Assembly: GCA_027313705.1 (NCBI GenBank)
Contig: DAHVDE010000115.1
Location: 62,001 to 126,000 of the forward strand
From: Actinomycetota bacterium
GTDB lineage: Bacteria; Actinomycetota; Actinomycetes; Streptosporangiales; Streptosporangiaceae
Direction: 5' to 3'
DNA: 64,000 bases
The notes below the pieces were generated by a model. The model saw nothing but the letters and a program-made list of their open reading frames with translations, made no database searches and had not been told where the DNA came from. Positions 25,844 through 35,900 of this stretch are shown here, in pieces. How positions within the stretch are numbered: position 1 is the stretch's first letter; each line of letters begins with the position of its first letter. The position numbers and the translations under genes were made by a program.

Positions 25844-28126
25844 ATGGCGAAGCTAACCGACGGACTCAGGTCGGTAGTAGGCGACAAGGCGGCGAAGCGG
25901 CTTGCTGCCCTTGGTCAGGACGGGCTGCACACGATCGGTGACCTTCTGACCTATTACCCGCGCAGGTACGAGACGCGGGGCGACCTCACCGACATCGCTT
26001 CCTTGTGTGAGGGCGAGTACGTGACGGTGCAGGCGAGGATCGAGTCGGTCGGAAACCGTCCGATGCGCAACAGACAAGGCTCCATCTTCGAGGCGGTCGT
26101 CACCGACGGCCGTGGCAGGCTGACGCTTACGTTTTTCGGACGTGGCAGGCAGGACTGGCGGCAGCGTGCCCTCGCACCTGGCCGTACCGGCCTATTCTCC
26201 GGGCAGGTGTCCAGCTTTCGCGGCAAGCGCCAGTTGTCCCATCCCGAGTTCGAGATGCTGGAAGGCGACGACTCGACCGAAGCCAGGGCCGAGCAGTTCG
26301 CCAGCGAGATCATCCCGATCTATTCGGCAAGCAAGGACATTTTTTCCTGGCAGATAGCGGAATCGGTGAAGCTGGCGCTGAACGCGGCCGATCTGGACGC
26401 CGATCCGCTGCCCGCGTCGATCAGGGCGCGTTACCAGCTCTATGACTACTCCCGCGCGCTGCACGCCATTCACTGTCCCGCGACGGATGCCGACTGGCGG
26501 CGGGCCGCTGACCGGCTGAAGTGGGACGAGGCGTTCATGCTTCAGGTCGTGCTAGCCCAGCGCAGGCGGGTGTCGACCGAGTTCATCGCTCAGCCGCGCC
26601 CGCCGGTCGCCGGCGGCCTGCTTGACGAGTTCGACCAGCGCCTGCCTTTTGACCTGACCGCTGGACAGCAGGTGGCTGGCCAGGTCATCGCGGCTGATCT
26701 CGCTGGCGGTCATCCGATGCACCGGCTGCTGCAGGGCGAGGTCGGCTCAGGCAAGACCGTCGTGGCTCTGCGGGCGATGCTGCAAGTGATCGACGCCGCG
26801 GGCCAGGCTGCGCTGCTCGCGCCGACCGAGGTGCTCGCACAGCAGCATTACCGGTCGATCAGCCAGATGCTCGGCCCGTTCGCGATGGCTGGCCAGCTTG
26901 GCGGTGCCGACCAGGCAACCACGCTCACGTTGCTGACCGGCTCGCAAGGCGCAGCCGCCCGCAGGAAGGCACTGCTCGAGGCGGCCAGCGGCGCGGCGGG
27001 GATCGTCGTCGGCACGCACGCACTGCTGGAGGAGAATGTGCAGTTCGCCGACCTTGGCCTGGTCGTGATCGACGAACAGCACAGGTTTGGCGTCGAGCAG
27101 CGCGAGGCATTGCGGGCTAAGTCAGTGAGCGGCCGCCCGCACGTGCTCGTGATGACCGCGACTCCGATCCCGCGCACGGTCGCCATTACCGTCTTCGGCG
27201 ATCTCGAGGTCACCGAGTTGACCGAGTTGCCTGCCGGCCGGTCACCGATCGCGACCCATGTGGTACCGGTCGAGGAAAAGCCGCACTATCTGGCCAGGAC
27301 CTGGGAGCGGGTCAGGGAGGAAGTCGCGGCCGGGCGGCAGGTCTACATCGTGTGCCCGAGGATCGGCCTTGACTCAGAAGGCGAGCCGGGTACCAGCGGC
27401 CGGGGGGCTGGGCCTAGCCGGGAAGAAGCTGGGCCTAGCCGGGACGAACTTGCCGATGACGGCGGCTTCGACTTCGCCGATCTTGATGGGGTTGACCAGC
27501 CAGAACGGCGCCCGGCGCTGGCGGTGCTCGACGTGGCGGCCGACTTGTCCGCCGGGGCTCTGGCTGGGCTCAGGCTGGCGGTACTGCATGGCAGACTGCC
27601 GGCCGAGGAGAAAGACAAGATCATGCTGGCTTTTGCCGACGGTCAGCTTGACGTGCTTGTCACCACGACGGTGGTCGAAGTCGGCGTTGACGTGCCCAAT
27701 GCCACCGCGATGGTGATCATGGATGCGGACCGGTTCGGTGTCTCCCAGTTGCACCAGCTGCGCGGCCGCGTCGGCCGCGGTGGCCACCAGGGCCTGTGCT
27801 TGCTGGTTACGGCCGCGCCTGCCGGGCCGTCCCGTGACCGCCTCGACGCGGTTGCCTCGACTACCGACGGGTTCGAGTTGTCAGAACTCGACCTCGAGCA
27901 GCGCAGGGAAGGCGACGTACTTGGCGCAGCCCAAGCCGGGCGCCGTTCTAGTTTGAAACTTCTCAGGCTTACCAAAAAGGCCGACAAGGAGATTATTGGT
28001 CTGGCCAGGCAGGAGGCTATTGACCTGGTCGGAGCCGATCCCGCTCTGGCCGGCCAGCCGGCCCTGGCGGCCGCGATCGCCGCGCAACTCGACGCCGAGC
28101 GAACCGAGTACCTGCAGAAAGCCTGA
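25844..28126 (+). CDS. recG: ATP-dependent DNA helicase RecG
   Basis: The 760-residue helicase remodels stalled forks and Holliday junctions. An N-terminal OB/wedge domain is followed by helicase motifs: Walker A LLQGEVGSGKTVVAL, DEQHRFG box, MTATPIPRT, and the C-terminal VVEVGVDVPNA and HQLRGRVGRG. Between the helicase lobes is an acidic insert with a duplicated GPSREEA/GPSRDEL unit, encoded by a near-perfect 19-bp tandem repeat around 27408-27450. The ATG at 25844 has GGGAGG upstream at slightly long spacing. DAK-kinase and rpmB genes, often found just upstream in actinobacteria, are absent. Confidence 0.95.
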   Translation: MAKLTDGLRSVVGDKAAKRLAALGQDGLHTIGDLLTYYPRRYETRGDLTDIASLCEGEYVTVQARIESVGNRPMRNRQGSIFEAVVTDGRGRLTLTFFGRGRQDWRQRALAPGRTGLFSGQVSSFRGKRQLSHPEFEMLEGDDSTEARAEQFASEIIPIYSASKDIFSWQIAESVKLALNAADLDADPLPASIRARYQLYDYSRALHAIHCPATDADWRRAADRLKWDEAFMLQVVLAQRRRVSTEFIAQPRPPVAGGLLDEFDQRLPFDLTAGQQVAGQVIAADLAGGHPMHRLLQGEVGSGKTVVALRAMLQVIDAAGQAALLAPTEVLAQQHYRSISQMLGPFAMAGQLGGADQATTLTLLTGSQGAAARRKALLEAASGAAGIVVGTHALLEENVQFADLGLVVIDEQHRFGVEQREALRAKSVSGRPHVLVMTATPIPRTVAITVFGDLEVTELTELPAGRSPIATHVVPVEEKPHYLARTWERVREEVAAGRQVYIVCPRIGLDSEGEPGTSGRGAGPSREEAGPSRDELADDGGFDFADLDGVDQPERRPALAVLDVAADLSAGALAGLRLAVLHGRLPAEEKDKIMLAFADGQLDVLVTTTVVEVGVDVPNATAMVIMDADRFGVSQLHQLRGRVGRGGHQGLCLLVTAAPAGPSRDRLDAVASTTDGFELSELDLEQRREGDVLGAAQAGRRSSLKLLRLTKKADKEIIGLARQEAIDLVGADPALAGQPALAAAIAAQLDAERTEYLQKA

Positions 28127-28220
28127 CCGAACCATGACGCGTGATCTCGCCTGCGGCCCGGCGCTGAGCGGCGGGTTCTTCTGATGCCGGAGATGGCCCG
28201 AGCGAGGTAGCTGATCAGAA

Positions 28221-28811
28221 GTGACGAGGATTATCGCGGGGGAAGCCGGCGGTCGCAGGCTCGCCGTTCCTTCCGGGCGAGTGACCAGGCCCACGAGTGA
28301 TCGGGTACGCGAGAGCCTATTTGCTGCCCTGATCTCCTTTCTCGGAAGCCTGGCCGGAGTGACAGTGCTTGATCTTTATGCGGGATCAGGTGCGGTCGGG
28401 CTTGAGGCGCTTTCGCGGGGCGCGGCTGACGTACTGCTTGTCGAGTCCGACCATGGTGCCGCCCGTGTCATCAAGCGGAACATCGCGACAGTTGGCCTGC
28501 CTGGGGCGCGACTGGTCAACGACCGGGTCGAGCGGATGCTGCGGCGCGGGCCAGGCGAGGTGGCGCCGAGGGACCTGGTTTTCGCTGATCCGCCCTATTC
28601 AGCGGGCGAAGCCGAGCTTGGCGGGATGCTCGCCGCGCTGGCAGGGACGGGCTGGCTGGCGCCGGGCGCGGTCATTGTGGTCGAAAGGGACAGCCGGTCT
28701 GGACCGCCGCCGTGGCCAGACGGGTATCGCGAAGACCGGTCCCGCCGCTACGGCGAGACCGTCCTCTGGTACGGTCGCGCGGCAGGCGCAGCTTCGACAA
28801 CGGGAGGGTGA
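28221..28811 (+). CDS. rsmD: 16S rRNA (guanine-966-N2)-methyltransferase
   Basis: The 196-residue RsmD-type enzyme starts MTRIIAGEAGGRRLAVPSG, with a SAM loop in VLDLYAGSGAVGLEALSRGA and the catalytic FADPPYSAGE. The GTG at 28221 gives the typical family N terminus. It lies directly before coaD (6 bp gap), as in most bacteria. Confidence 0.95.
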   Translation: MTRIIAGEAGGRRLAVPSGRVTRPTSDRVRESLFAALISFLGSLAGVTVLDLYAGSGAVGLEALSRGAADVLLVESDHGAARVIKRNIATVGLPGARLVNDRVERMLRRGPGEVAPRDLVFADPPYSAGEAELGGMLAALAGTGWLAPGAVIVVERDSRSGPPPWPDGYREDRSRRYGETVLWYGRAAGAASTTGG

Positions 28812-28817
28812 CTCCGC

Positions 28818-29297
28818 ATGATTCGCGTGGTCTGCCCAGGGTCATTCGACCCGGTTACCAATGGTCATCTGGACATCATCAGCCGTGCGGCGAAACTTCA
28901 CGACGAGGTTGTCGTCGCCGTGCTGCGCAATCCGTCCAAGTCTTCGCTGTTCACGGCCGACGAGCGGGTCGAGATTCTGGCCGAGGTGACCAAGGGGATT
29001 TCCAACGTCAAGGTGGCCAAGTTCGATGGCCTGATCGTGGATTTCTGCCGCGCCAACGACATCTCAGCCATCGTCAAGGGCCTGCGAGCGGTCAGCGACT
29101 TCGACTACGAGATGCAGATGGCGCAGATGAACTACAACCAGGCCGGGGTGGAAACCCTCTTCATGACCACCAACCCGCTCTACGCGTTCCTGTCTTCCAG
29201 CCTGGTCAAGGAATTCGCCAGGTTCGGCGGCGACGTGGCCGGCCTGGCGCCCGATCCGGTGCTGCGACGGCTGACCGAGCGGCTGGTCGCCGGGTAG
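28818..29297 (+). CDS. coaD: phosphopantetheine adenylyltransferase
   Basis: A 159-residue nucleotidyltransferase for the fourth step of CoA synthesis. The family N terminus CPGSFDPVTNGHLDII contains the T/HxGH-type ATP site. ISAIVKGLRAVSDFDYEMQMA and SSSLVKEFARFGGDV are also characteristic. Length is normal, and a GGAGG-type sequence ends in the rsmD stop region. Confidence 0.97.
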   Translation: MIRVVCPGSFDPVTNGHLDIISRAAKLHDEVVVAVLRNPSKSSLFTADERVEILAEVTKGISNVKVAKFDGLIVDFCRANDISAIVKGLRAVSDFDYEMQMAQMNYNQAGVETLFMTTNPLYAFLSSSLVKEFARFGGDVAGLAPDPVLRRLTERLVAG

Positions 29298-29366
29298 GCA
29301 AGTTGGGGATTGCCTGGATGGCCAGGTAAGCTTGCGGGCTGGTATCAAACGAAACTTGCTTCAGTC

Positions 29367-29984
29367 ATGCCAAACGCGAAACTCAAGAAATCTGCCAAGC
29401 TAGACCCGAAGGGTCCGTTGATCTTCGACATCGGGACACTCGGGTCGGCGTCAGCGCGCCTTGAGGAGCGGGAAGTCTCCGCTCCCGCCGACCTGGGAAC
29501 CGGTCTGGTGCGAGTTCCCGAGGGCGAGCCGATTGCACTTGAAGTTCAGCTTGAGGATGTAAGCGACGGCGTGCTTGTCACCGTCTCGGCGGCGGCTCCC
29601 CTGGCCGGCGAGTGCGCGAGGTGCCTCGACGAGTTCACCTCGTCGGTGCAAGTCAGGTTCGTCGAGCTTTTCACCGGACGGGCGCAGGAGTCTGAGGATG
29701 ATGGCTACCGGCTCGATGGTGATCTGCTAGACCTTGAACCGGCGCTCAGGGACGCGCTTGTGCTTGAGTTGCCGCTGGCGCCGCTGTGCGCCGATGGCTG
29801 TAAGGGGCTTTGCTCGGTATGCGGCGTGAAGCTAGCGGAGGCCGAGCCCGGGCACGAGCACCTGGGCGACGGGGGAGTGTTCGCGGTACTTAAGGACTTG
29901 TTCCCGGCTGATGATCAGGCGGGAAAGGACGATGGGACGACCGGTCCCGCTGGTTCGAAGGAGCATGAAGGTGGCAGTACCTAA
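29367..29984 (+). CDS. DUF177/YceD-family protein
   Basis: A 205-residue protein of the YceD family, widely linked to 23S rRNA or ribosome accumulation and nearly always encoded before rpmF. The pattern LIFDIGTLG, then [12 protein letters not shown] and the C-terminal [12 protein letters not shown] with its four-Cys layout fit the family. The ATG at 29367 lacks a Shine-Dalgarno sequence, and starts a little up- or downstream are possible. Its 3' end overlaps rpmF by 14 bases. The last 30 residues are an acidic/Gly-rich tail. Confidence 0.9.
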   Translation: MPNAKLKKSAKLDPKGPLIFDIGTLGSASARLEEREVSAPADLGTGLVRVPEGEPIALEVQLEDVSDGVLVTVSAAAPLAGECARCLDEFTSSVQVRFVELFTGRAQESEDDGYRLDGDLLDLEPALRDALVLELPLAPLCADGCKGLCSVCGVKLAEAEPGHEHLGDGGVFAVLKDLFPADDQAGKDDGTTGPAGSKEHEGGST

Positions 29985-30147
29985 GCGGAAGATGTCGCGC
30001 AGCAACACCAGGTCGCGCCGTGCGCAGTGGAAGGCCTCGGCCCCGAGCCTGGTGGCTTGCCCGCAGTGCCGCGACCTGAAGCTGCCGCACACGGCATGCC
30101 CGACCTGCGGCACCTACAACCGGCGTCAGGTAGTAACACCTTCCTGA
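29971..30147 (+). CDS. rpmF: 50S ribosomal protein L32
   Basis: A 58-residue ribosomal protein with the invariant N terminus [16 protein letters not shown] and a zinc-ribbon pair of Cys motifs ([18 protein letters not shown]). The GTG at 29971 is chosen over the ATG at 29965 because AAGGAG lies seven bases ahead of the GTG but only one base ahead of the ATG, and mature L32 begins Ala-Val-Pro-Lys. It overlaps the end of the DUF177 gene, which suggests coupled translation. Confidence 0.97.
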   Translation: MAVPKRKMSRSNTRSRRAQWKASAPSLVACPQCRDLKLPHTACPTCGTYNRRQVVTPS

Positions 30148-30191
30148 TGCTGGCTGGTCGCGGTATACCGTGATCGCGGGAGGGAGGAACT

Positions 30192-30965
30192 GTGAGCACG
30201 CCAGCTGACGGGCGGGCGCAGGACGCCGACGCCGCGGTCCTACTTCGCGAAATGCAGGTGCGGGTCAGCGATGACCTGCTTGAGCGGGCGCTCACGCACC
30301 GGTCGTTCGCCTACGAGAACGGCGGGCTGCCGACTAACGAGCGGCTTGAGTTCCTCGGTGATTCTGTGCTCGGGCTCATCGTCACCGACACGCTGTTTCG
30401 CGCGCATCCTGACCTTCCCGAGGGCAACCTTGCGAAACTGAGAGCCGCAGTGGTGAACAGCCGTGCGCTCGCCGCTGTCGCCCGCGGGCTCGGCCTGGGC
30501 GGATACGTCAGGCTCGGCAAGGGCGAGGAGGCCACTGGCGGGCGCGATAAGTCCTCGATCCTGGCCGACACGCTCGAGGCCGTAATCGGTGCCGTGTACC
30601 TGGACGGCGGACTTGACGCGGCTGACGCGCTCGTGCACCGGCTGTTCGACCCGGTGATCGCTAAGTCGGCGCGGCTTGGCGCAGGGCTTGACTGGAAGAC
30701 GTCGTTGCAGGAACTGACGGCCGCGCAGGAGCTTGGCGGGCCCGAGTACCTGGTTGACGAGAGCGGACCTGACCATCAGAAGTCTTTCCGCGCGGTGGCG
30801 AAGATCGGCGGGCACGTGTACGGGCGGGGTGAGGGCAGGTCAAAGAAGGAGGCCGAGCAGCAAGCGGCGGAGCTAGCCTGGACGGCGATCAAAGCACTCA
30901 CCGCTAGCGGCCAGAAGGACAACGGCGATCGGTCCGGCGGTGCGGCGGACGCGGGCAGTGCCTGA
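30192..30965 (+). CDS. rnc: ribonuclease III
   Basis: The 257-residue double-strand RNase has the catalytic signature [13 protein letters not shown], the later [15 protein letters not shown] with the second acidic pair, and a C-terminal double-stranded RNA-binding domain (residues about 165-235). The GTG at 30192 has GGGAGGAAC a few bases upstream. The C-terminal 20 residues are Gly/Asp-rich. It overlaps the start of mutM. Confidence 0.96.
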   Translation: MSTPADGRAQDADAAVLLREMQVRVSDDLLERALTHRSFAYENGGLPTNERLEFLGDSVLGLIVTDTLFRAHPDLPEGNLAKLRAAVVNSRALAAVARGLGLGGYVRLGKGEEATGGRDKSSILADTLEAVIGAVYLDGGLDAADALVHRLFDPVIAKSARLGAGLDWKTSLQELTAAQELGGPEYLVDESGPDHQKSFRAVAKIGGHVYGRGEGRSKKEAEQQAAELAWTAIKALTASGQKDNGDRSGGAADAGSA

Positions 30966-31809
30966 GCTACCGGAAGTCGAGAGCGTCAGGGCCGGCCTTG
31001 AGCGGCATGTCACCGGCCGTACCTTCGCAGAGGCTGAGATTTTTCATCCGCGGGCGGTCAGGCGCCACCAGGCCGGGCCGGCCGACCTGACCGCTGCCTT
31101 GACAGGCGGCTTGGTTACCGGTGTTCGGCGCCGGGGCAAGTACCTCTGGCTGACGGTTGGCGACGATGCCCTGCTCGCCCACCTCGGGATGAGCGGGCAG
31201 CTTCTGGTCGGCGATCGGCTCGCGGCCTGCGAGCCGCACCTGCGGGCCAGGTTCACGTTCACCGACGGAGGGCCGGACCTGCGATTTGTTGACCAGCGAA
31301 CCTTCGGAAACCTGTCTTACTGGCCAGGAGGCGCCGACCTGCCAGCGGCGATCGCTCATATCGCCCCTGATCCGCTAGAGCCTGCCTTCTCGCAGGAAAG
31401 GTTCACCACCAGGCTGCTGGCCCGCAGGACCGGGATCAAGCGCGCCCTGCTCGACCAGTCACTCATCAGCGGGGTCGGCAATATTTACGCCGACGAGTCG
31501 CTCTGGCGGGCCGGGCTGCACTGGGCACGCGGCACGGACGCACTGCGGCGCTCCGACGTGGCCAGGCTGCTCGCCTGCGTGCGGGAAGTCTTCGCCGAGG
31601 CGATCACTGCCGGAGGCACCTCGTTCGACCGGCTCTATGTCAACGTAAACGGGCAAAGCGGTTATTTCGATCGGTCGCTTGCTGTCTATGGTCGGGCTGA
31701 CCGGCCATGTCCCCGATGCGGAACGCCCGTGATCAGGGAAAAGTTCATGAACCGCTCCTCCTACAGTTGCCCGGAATGCCAGCGGCGGCCGCGGCAAGGC
31801 CGCTGGTGA
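30958..31809 (+). CDS. mutM: formamidopyrimidine-DNA glycosylase
   Basis: The 283-residue base-excision repair enzyme removes oxidised purines. The start is fixed by biochemistry: the catalytic residue is Pro2, then Glu3, so the protein must begin M-PELPEVE at GTG 30958, which overlaps the rnc stop. Other features are [11 protein letters not shown] with the conserved Lys ahead of it (RRRGKYLW), [13 protein letters not shown] for the H2TH region and a C-terminal zinc finger ([10 protein letters not shown], then SYSCPECQR). Confidence 0.97.
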   Translation: MPELPEVESVRAGLERHVTGRTFAEAEIFHPRAVRRHQAGPADLTAALTGGLVTGVRRRGKYLWLTVGDDALLAHLGMSGQLLVGDRLAACEPHLRARFTFTDGGPDLRFVDQRTFGNLSYWPGGADLPAAIAHIAPDPLEPAFSQERFTTRLLARRTGIKRALLDQSLISGVGNIYADESLWRAGLHWARGTDALRRSDVARLLACVREVFAEAITAGGTSFDRLYVNVNGQSGYFDRSLAVYGRADRPCPRCGTPVIREKFMNRSSYSCPECQRRPRQGRW

Positions 31810-32189
31810 ACTGGCCAGGTGATCCGGTTGACTGGCCGGAAGAGGACCTCGATGGCGAAGCCGATCAGGGCAAGCCGGGGTGGCTTGGCGATATGCTCGC
31901 GAGTGGTCAGCCCGGCCAGCCTGCCAGGCTGACCGCTTGGGTGCGAGGGCGAGTGCAGGGCGTCGGCTTCCGCTGGTGGGTGCGCAAGAACGCACTCGAA
32001 CTCGGTCTCGTCGGCTTTGCCGAGAACCTGGTGGACGGCAGGGTCAAGGTGATCGCGGAAGGTACCGGCGAAGCGCTGACCGAGTTGCTCGGGCGACTTG
32101 AAGGGTTGCAGGCTCCAGGTCAGGTGACGCAGGTCACGCATCGCTGGGACGAGGTCAGGGGCGGGCTCACCGGGTTTGCCGAGCGGTAG
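31806..32189 (+). CDS. acyP: acylphosphatase
   Basis: A 127-residue protein whose last 95 residues are an acylphosphatase: [15 protein letters not shown] carries the phosphate-binding loop and catalytic Arg, and [13 protein letters not shown] carries the catalytic Asn. The GTG at 31806 overlaps the mutM stop (GTGA) and suggests coupling, giving a 30-residue acidic leader; the ATG at 31893 gives the canonical short form. The order mutM-acyP-smc is conserved in actinobacteria. Confidence 0.88.
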   Translation: MNWPGDPVDWPEEDLDGEADQGKPGWLGDMLASGQPGQPARLTAWVRGRVQGVGFRWWVRKNALELGLVGFAENLVDGRVKVIAEGTGEALTELLGRLEGLQAPGQVTQVTHRWDEVRGGLTGFAER

Positions 32190-32422
32190 CATGCGCTGCG
32201 GTCACCCGGCGGGGTGCAAACGGGAGGTCAACAGGGCGCAGGCGGCGTGCCCTCGTTAAGGCAGATCCGGTTTGACCGGCTGTGAACTGCGGAAACGTCA
32301 ACTTGACCGGATGGCACTTCAGATGGGACGATGGATGCGTTACCTGCGCGCAGCCTGGCGCGATTTTCCGCGAATCCACGTGCGCGCCCACTCTGGTCAC
32401 TCAGTGTGGAGGACCTCAAGCA

Positions 32423-32611
32423 ATGGCGAAGGCTCTGCTTGGCCATGTTGGCGGGCCTGATCCCCGCATGGTTTCTGAAGTACGCCGTCTCCAGCGGCGA
32501 GTACGCGATCTTGAAGCCGAGCTTGCCCGGCTTCAGGAAGTCAACGACGTGCTCGCGGCCGGCGTCGGCCATGAAATGCTGCTTGACGACCGCGAGCCGG
32601 TTCTGACCTAG
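32423..32611 (+). CDS. small conserved coiled-coil protein upstream of smc
   Basis: A 62-residue protein starting MAKALLGHVGGPDPRMV and continuing as a predicted coiled coil with heptad-like Leu/Val spacing (VRRLQRRVRDLEAELARLQE). Similar small proteins starting MAKALLG(Y/H)VGG occur next to smc in other actinobacteria as far as I know; the function is unknown. GGAGG lies about 12 bases before the ATG. Another annotator may miss it because the open frame runs in from 32282. Confidence 0.75.
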   Translation: MAKALLGHVGGPDPRMVSEVRRLQRRVRDLEAELARLQEVNDVLAAGVGHEMLLDDREPVLT

Positions 32612-32683
32612 CAGTCCGGCTTCTTCCGGGCTGGTCAGGTGTGTGACCGGTTGAGTGTGCGGGCGGCCGTCAGGTCTGCTGGT

Positions 32684-32788
32684 GTGGCTGCCTTTTGCGG
32701 CAGCGCACTCTTGCGCGCTGCGCAGTTAGCTGCGGGCGCTTGCTGTCCGCCTGTACTGGCTTCGTGCCCGTGCAGGCGGCAGGCAGCA
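32684..32788. ncRNA. candidate structured RNA between the small gene and smc
   Basis: The 345-bp gap before smc holds two strong hairpins. One is GTG+GCTGCC/GGCAGC (32684-32708, one bulged G, loop TTTTGC). The other pairs CCGCCTGTAC (32747-32756) with GTGCAGGCGG (32770-32779), closed outside by TGCTG (32741) and CAGCA (32784). An AATCATGATT palindrome lies at 32840-32849. This could be a small RNA, a long leader or a double terminator. It lacks the SRP RNA core, and no gene is seen. Confidence 0.35.
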
Positions 32789-32956
32789 TGCCTGTGTTGC
32801 GGGCATTTATTGGGGCAGGTGCGGATTGGCGCTGCCCAAAATCATGATTGACCTGGTTCCGCCGTCGTGCCGATCCACCTGGAAGCGGCTATGCGCGCAG
32901 GTGCGCCGGGTAGGGTGTGGCGGGACCACGCGCGAACTGGTGAGGAGATACAGGCG

Positions 32957-35900
32957 ATGTACCTCAAGAGCCTCACCCTGCGCGGGTTCAAGTCTTTCGC
33001 CTCGGCGACGACGCTGCGTTTCGAGCCTGGAATCACCTGCGTGGTCGGCCCGAACGGCTCAGGCAAGTCCAACGTGGTCGACGCCTTCACCTGGGTAATG
33101 GGCCAGCAGGGTGTCAAGTCGCTGCGCGGTGGCAAGATGGAAGATGTCGTCTTCGCCGGTACCGCAGCGCGCCAGGCCCTTGGCCGTGCCGAGGTCACGC
33201 TGACCATCGACAACAGCGACGGCGCGCTGCCGATCGACTATGCGGAAGTGACGATCAGCCGCCTGCTGTTCCGTACCGGGCAGAGCGAGTACGCGATCAA
33301 CGGCAGCCAGTGCCGCCTGCTTGATGTCCAGGAACTGCTGTCAGACAGCGGCCTCGGCCGCGAGATGCATGTCATCGTCGGCCAGGGTCACCTTGACGAC
33401 ATCTTGAACTCAGGGCCTGAGGCCCGTCGCGCGCTGATCGAAGAGGCCGCGGGGGTGCTCAAGCACCGCAGGCGCAAAGAAAAGGCGCTACGCAAGCTTG
33501 ACGCGATGCAGGCCAACCTGACCAGGCTCGTCGACCTGACCACGGAACTCGGCCGCCAGCTTAAGCCGCTCGGCCGTCAGGCGCAGCTAGCGCGCAAGGC
33601 CGCCGTGATCCAGGCTGACCTGCGGGACGCCAGGCTGCGCCTGCTCGCGGACGACTACGTCACGCTGTCAGCCGAGCTTGACAGGGACGAGGCAGACGAG
33701 GCGGCTGCGACGGCAATGCGAGCCGAGCTTGAGACGGTGCTGCGCATTGCCAGGGAGCAGGAAGCCGAACTTGAGTCAGCCGCCGCGCTGCACGCGCCCC
33801 GGCTGGCCGCCGCTCAGGAGACTTACTTTTCGCTCAGTTCGCTGAGCGAGCGGCTTCGCGCGGTCGCCGACCTCGCGGTCGAGCGGTACAGGCACTTGTC
33901 CGCGCAGGCCGAGCCGGCTCGGCCAGGCCGCGACCCAGACGAGCTCGAACGGGAGGCGGCCGAGTTCCGCGAGCAGGAACTTGAGCTTGACGCCCGGCTG
34001 GCAGTGGCCAGGGAGCAGCTTGACTTCGCGGTCTCGTCGCGGACGGCGGCCGAGTCCGCGCTGGCGGAATCAGAACGGCAGCTTGCCAGCCGGGCGAGAG
34101 CAGCGGCCGAGAGCGCGGAACGACTGGCCAGGATGCGCGGTCAGGCTGACGGCGCGCGCAGCAGGCTGGCCGCCGCGCAGGAGGAAGCCGGGCGGCTGGC
34201 GTCGGCACTCGATGCGGCCAGGGCCAGAGCTGCCATGGCCAGCCAGGAATATGCCGAACTTCACGACAACTCGGGCGGCAGCGACGAGGACCGCGCCGAG
34301 CTCGCGGCGCAGATCGAGCAGGCATCGTCCGGCCTGAGGACGGCGTCCGCGCTTGTCGCCGAGTTGCGCAAGGCCGAGCACAGGTTCAGCGAGCAGCGCG
34401 CCGGCCTGCGGGCCAGGGTAACCACGCTCGGAGAGGCCGTCAGGCGCGGCGCGGACGCGTCCGCCGTGCTGCTTGCCGACGGCGAGGCCTTCCCCGGCGT
34501 GCTCGGACCACTGGCCGACCTGATCACGGTGGCCGACGGCGCGGCCGAGGCCGTGGCCGCCGCGCTCGGCGCGTCGGCGAGCGCAATCGCGGTCAGCGAC
34601 CTCGAGGCGGCGGCCTCGATCCTGCGCAAGCTGCGCGACCGGCAGGCCGGCCGGGCGGATCTGGTTATCGCGAACGGACCTGGCGCCACCACGGCCGGAG
34701 GTGCTCCGCAAGCACGATTTGGCGGCGGGGTAACGCTCGCCGCTGATCTCGTCAAGGTGCCTGACGAGCTGGCGGCAGCGATCGGCAGGCTGCTGTCCGG
34801 GGTTGTCGTGGCTCCTGACCTCGCCACCGGTCTCGATGTCATCGCCGCCGACCCCGCGGTCGCCGTTGTCACCGCCGACGGTGACCTGATCGGCGCTCAT
34901 TGGGCCAAAGGCGGCTCGGCAGGCGGGCAGAGCCTGCTCGGCCTGCGCGCGGCCGCCAGGCACGCCGCCGATCAGCTCGCCGAGGCGGAGATGCTCGCAC
35001 TGCGCGCGGAAGACGAGCTGACCGAGGCGGTGGCCAGCGAGGAGAGTGCCAGGCAGGTCGTGGCGCAGGCGCAGGCCAAGATGGCCGAGGTTGACGCCGC
35101 GACGGCGGCGGTGTCCGGGCGCCTCGGGGCACTGGCAGGCGCGGCGAAGGCGGCCAAGGACGAAGCTGACCGGCTGGCGGCGTCGATAACCGCGGCGGAG
35201 GTTGCCGCGGAAAAGACGCGCGGTCAGCTTGCCGAGATCGAGCAGCGAATCGCGGCGGAGGCCGACGAAGACGTGGCAGCGCAAGAGGCTGTCGCGACAA
35301 CGCGGGCCGCAGACCATGACGACTCGGCGATGGCCGGGCAGGTGCTCGCCGACACCGCGGCTGATGCCAGGGGCGCCGAGATGGATGCGCGGCTCGAGGT
35401 GCGCACCCTGGAGGAGCGGCTGCGGGCAATCAGCGGCCGAGCCGACCAGCTAACAGCGTCAGCGCAGGCCGAGCGGCAGGCGGCGGTCAGGGCGGCCGAC
35501 CTGGCCAGCCGGCGTGCGGCGCAAGCCCAGGTGGCCGGCGCCGTCGCGGACGGCGCCAAGATAGCGCTGACCGCGATCCGCAGGTCCCTGCTGCTCGCCG
35601 ACGCCGAGCGACAGCAGGCAGAGACTTCCCACCAGGGACGAGACGAACAGCTTAAGGCGGTCAGGAGCCGGATCAGGGAAGCTTCAGGCCAGCTCGACAA
35701 GGTGGTAAGCACGGCCCACGGCGCCGAGGTGTCCAGGGCGAGCAGGCGGCTCAAGCTCGAGCAGGTCGAGGCCAGGGCGGCGGAGGAATTCGCCATCGAG
35801 GTAGCGGCGCTGATGGCCGAGTACGGGCCGGATGTCCCGATTCCCTCGGCCGATCCTGATCAGCCGCCTGCGGAGTACGACCGGCAGGCGCAGCGCAAGC

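Noticed and set aside
32612-32956. SRP (4.5S) RNA gene near smc-ftsY-ffh
   Set aside because: The conserved core with GGAAGGAAGCAGC-like bases is not found; the hairpins here are of a different type.
34070-35317. 415-residue minus-strand open frame inside smc
   Set aside because: It is a shadow of the GC-rich coiled-coil coding region; smc is unambiguous on the plus strand. The same holds for long antisense frames in typA (59629-60999) and the LuxR gene (1541-2398).
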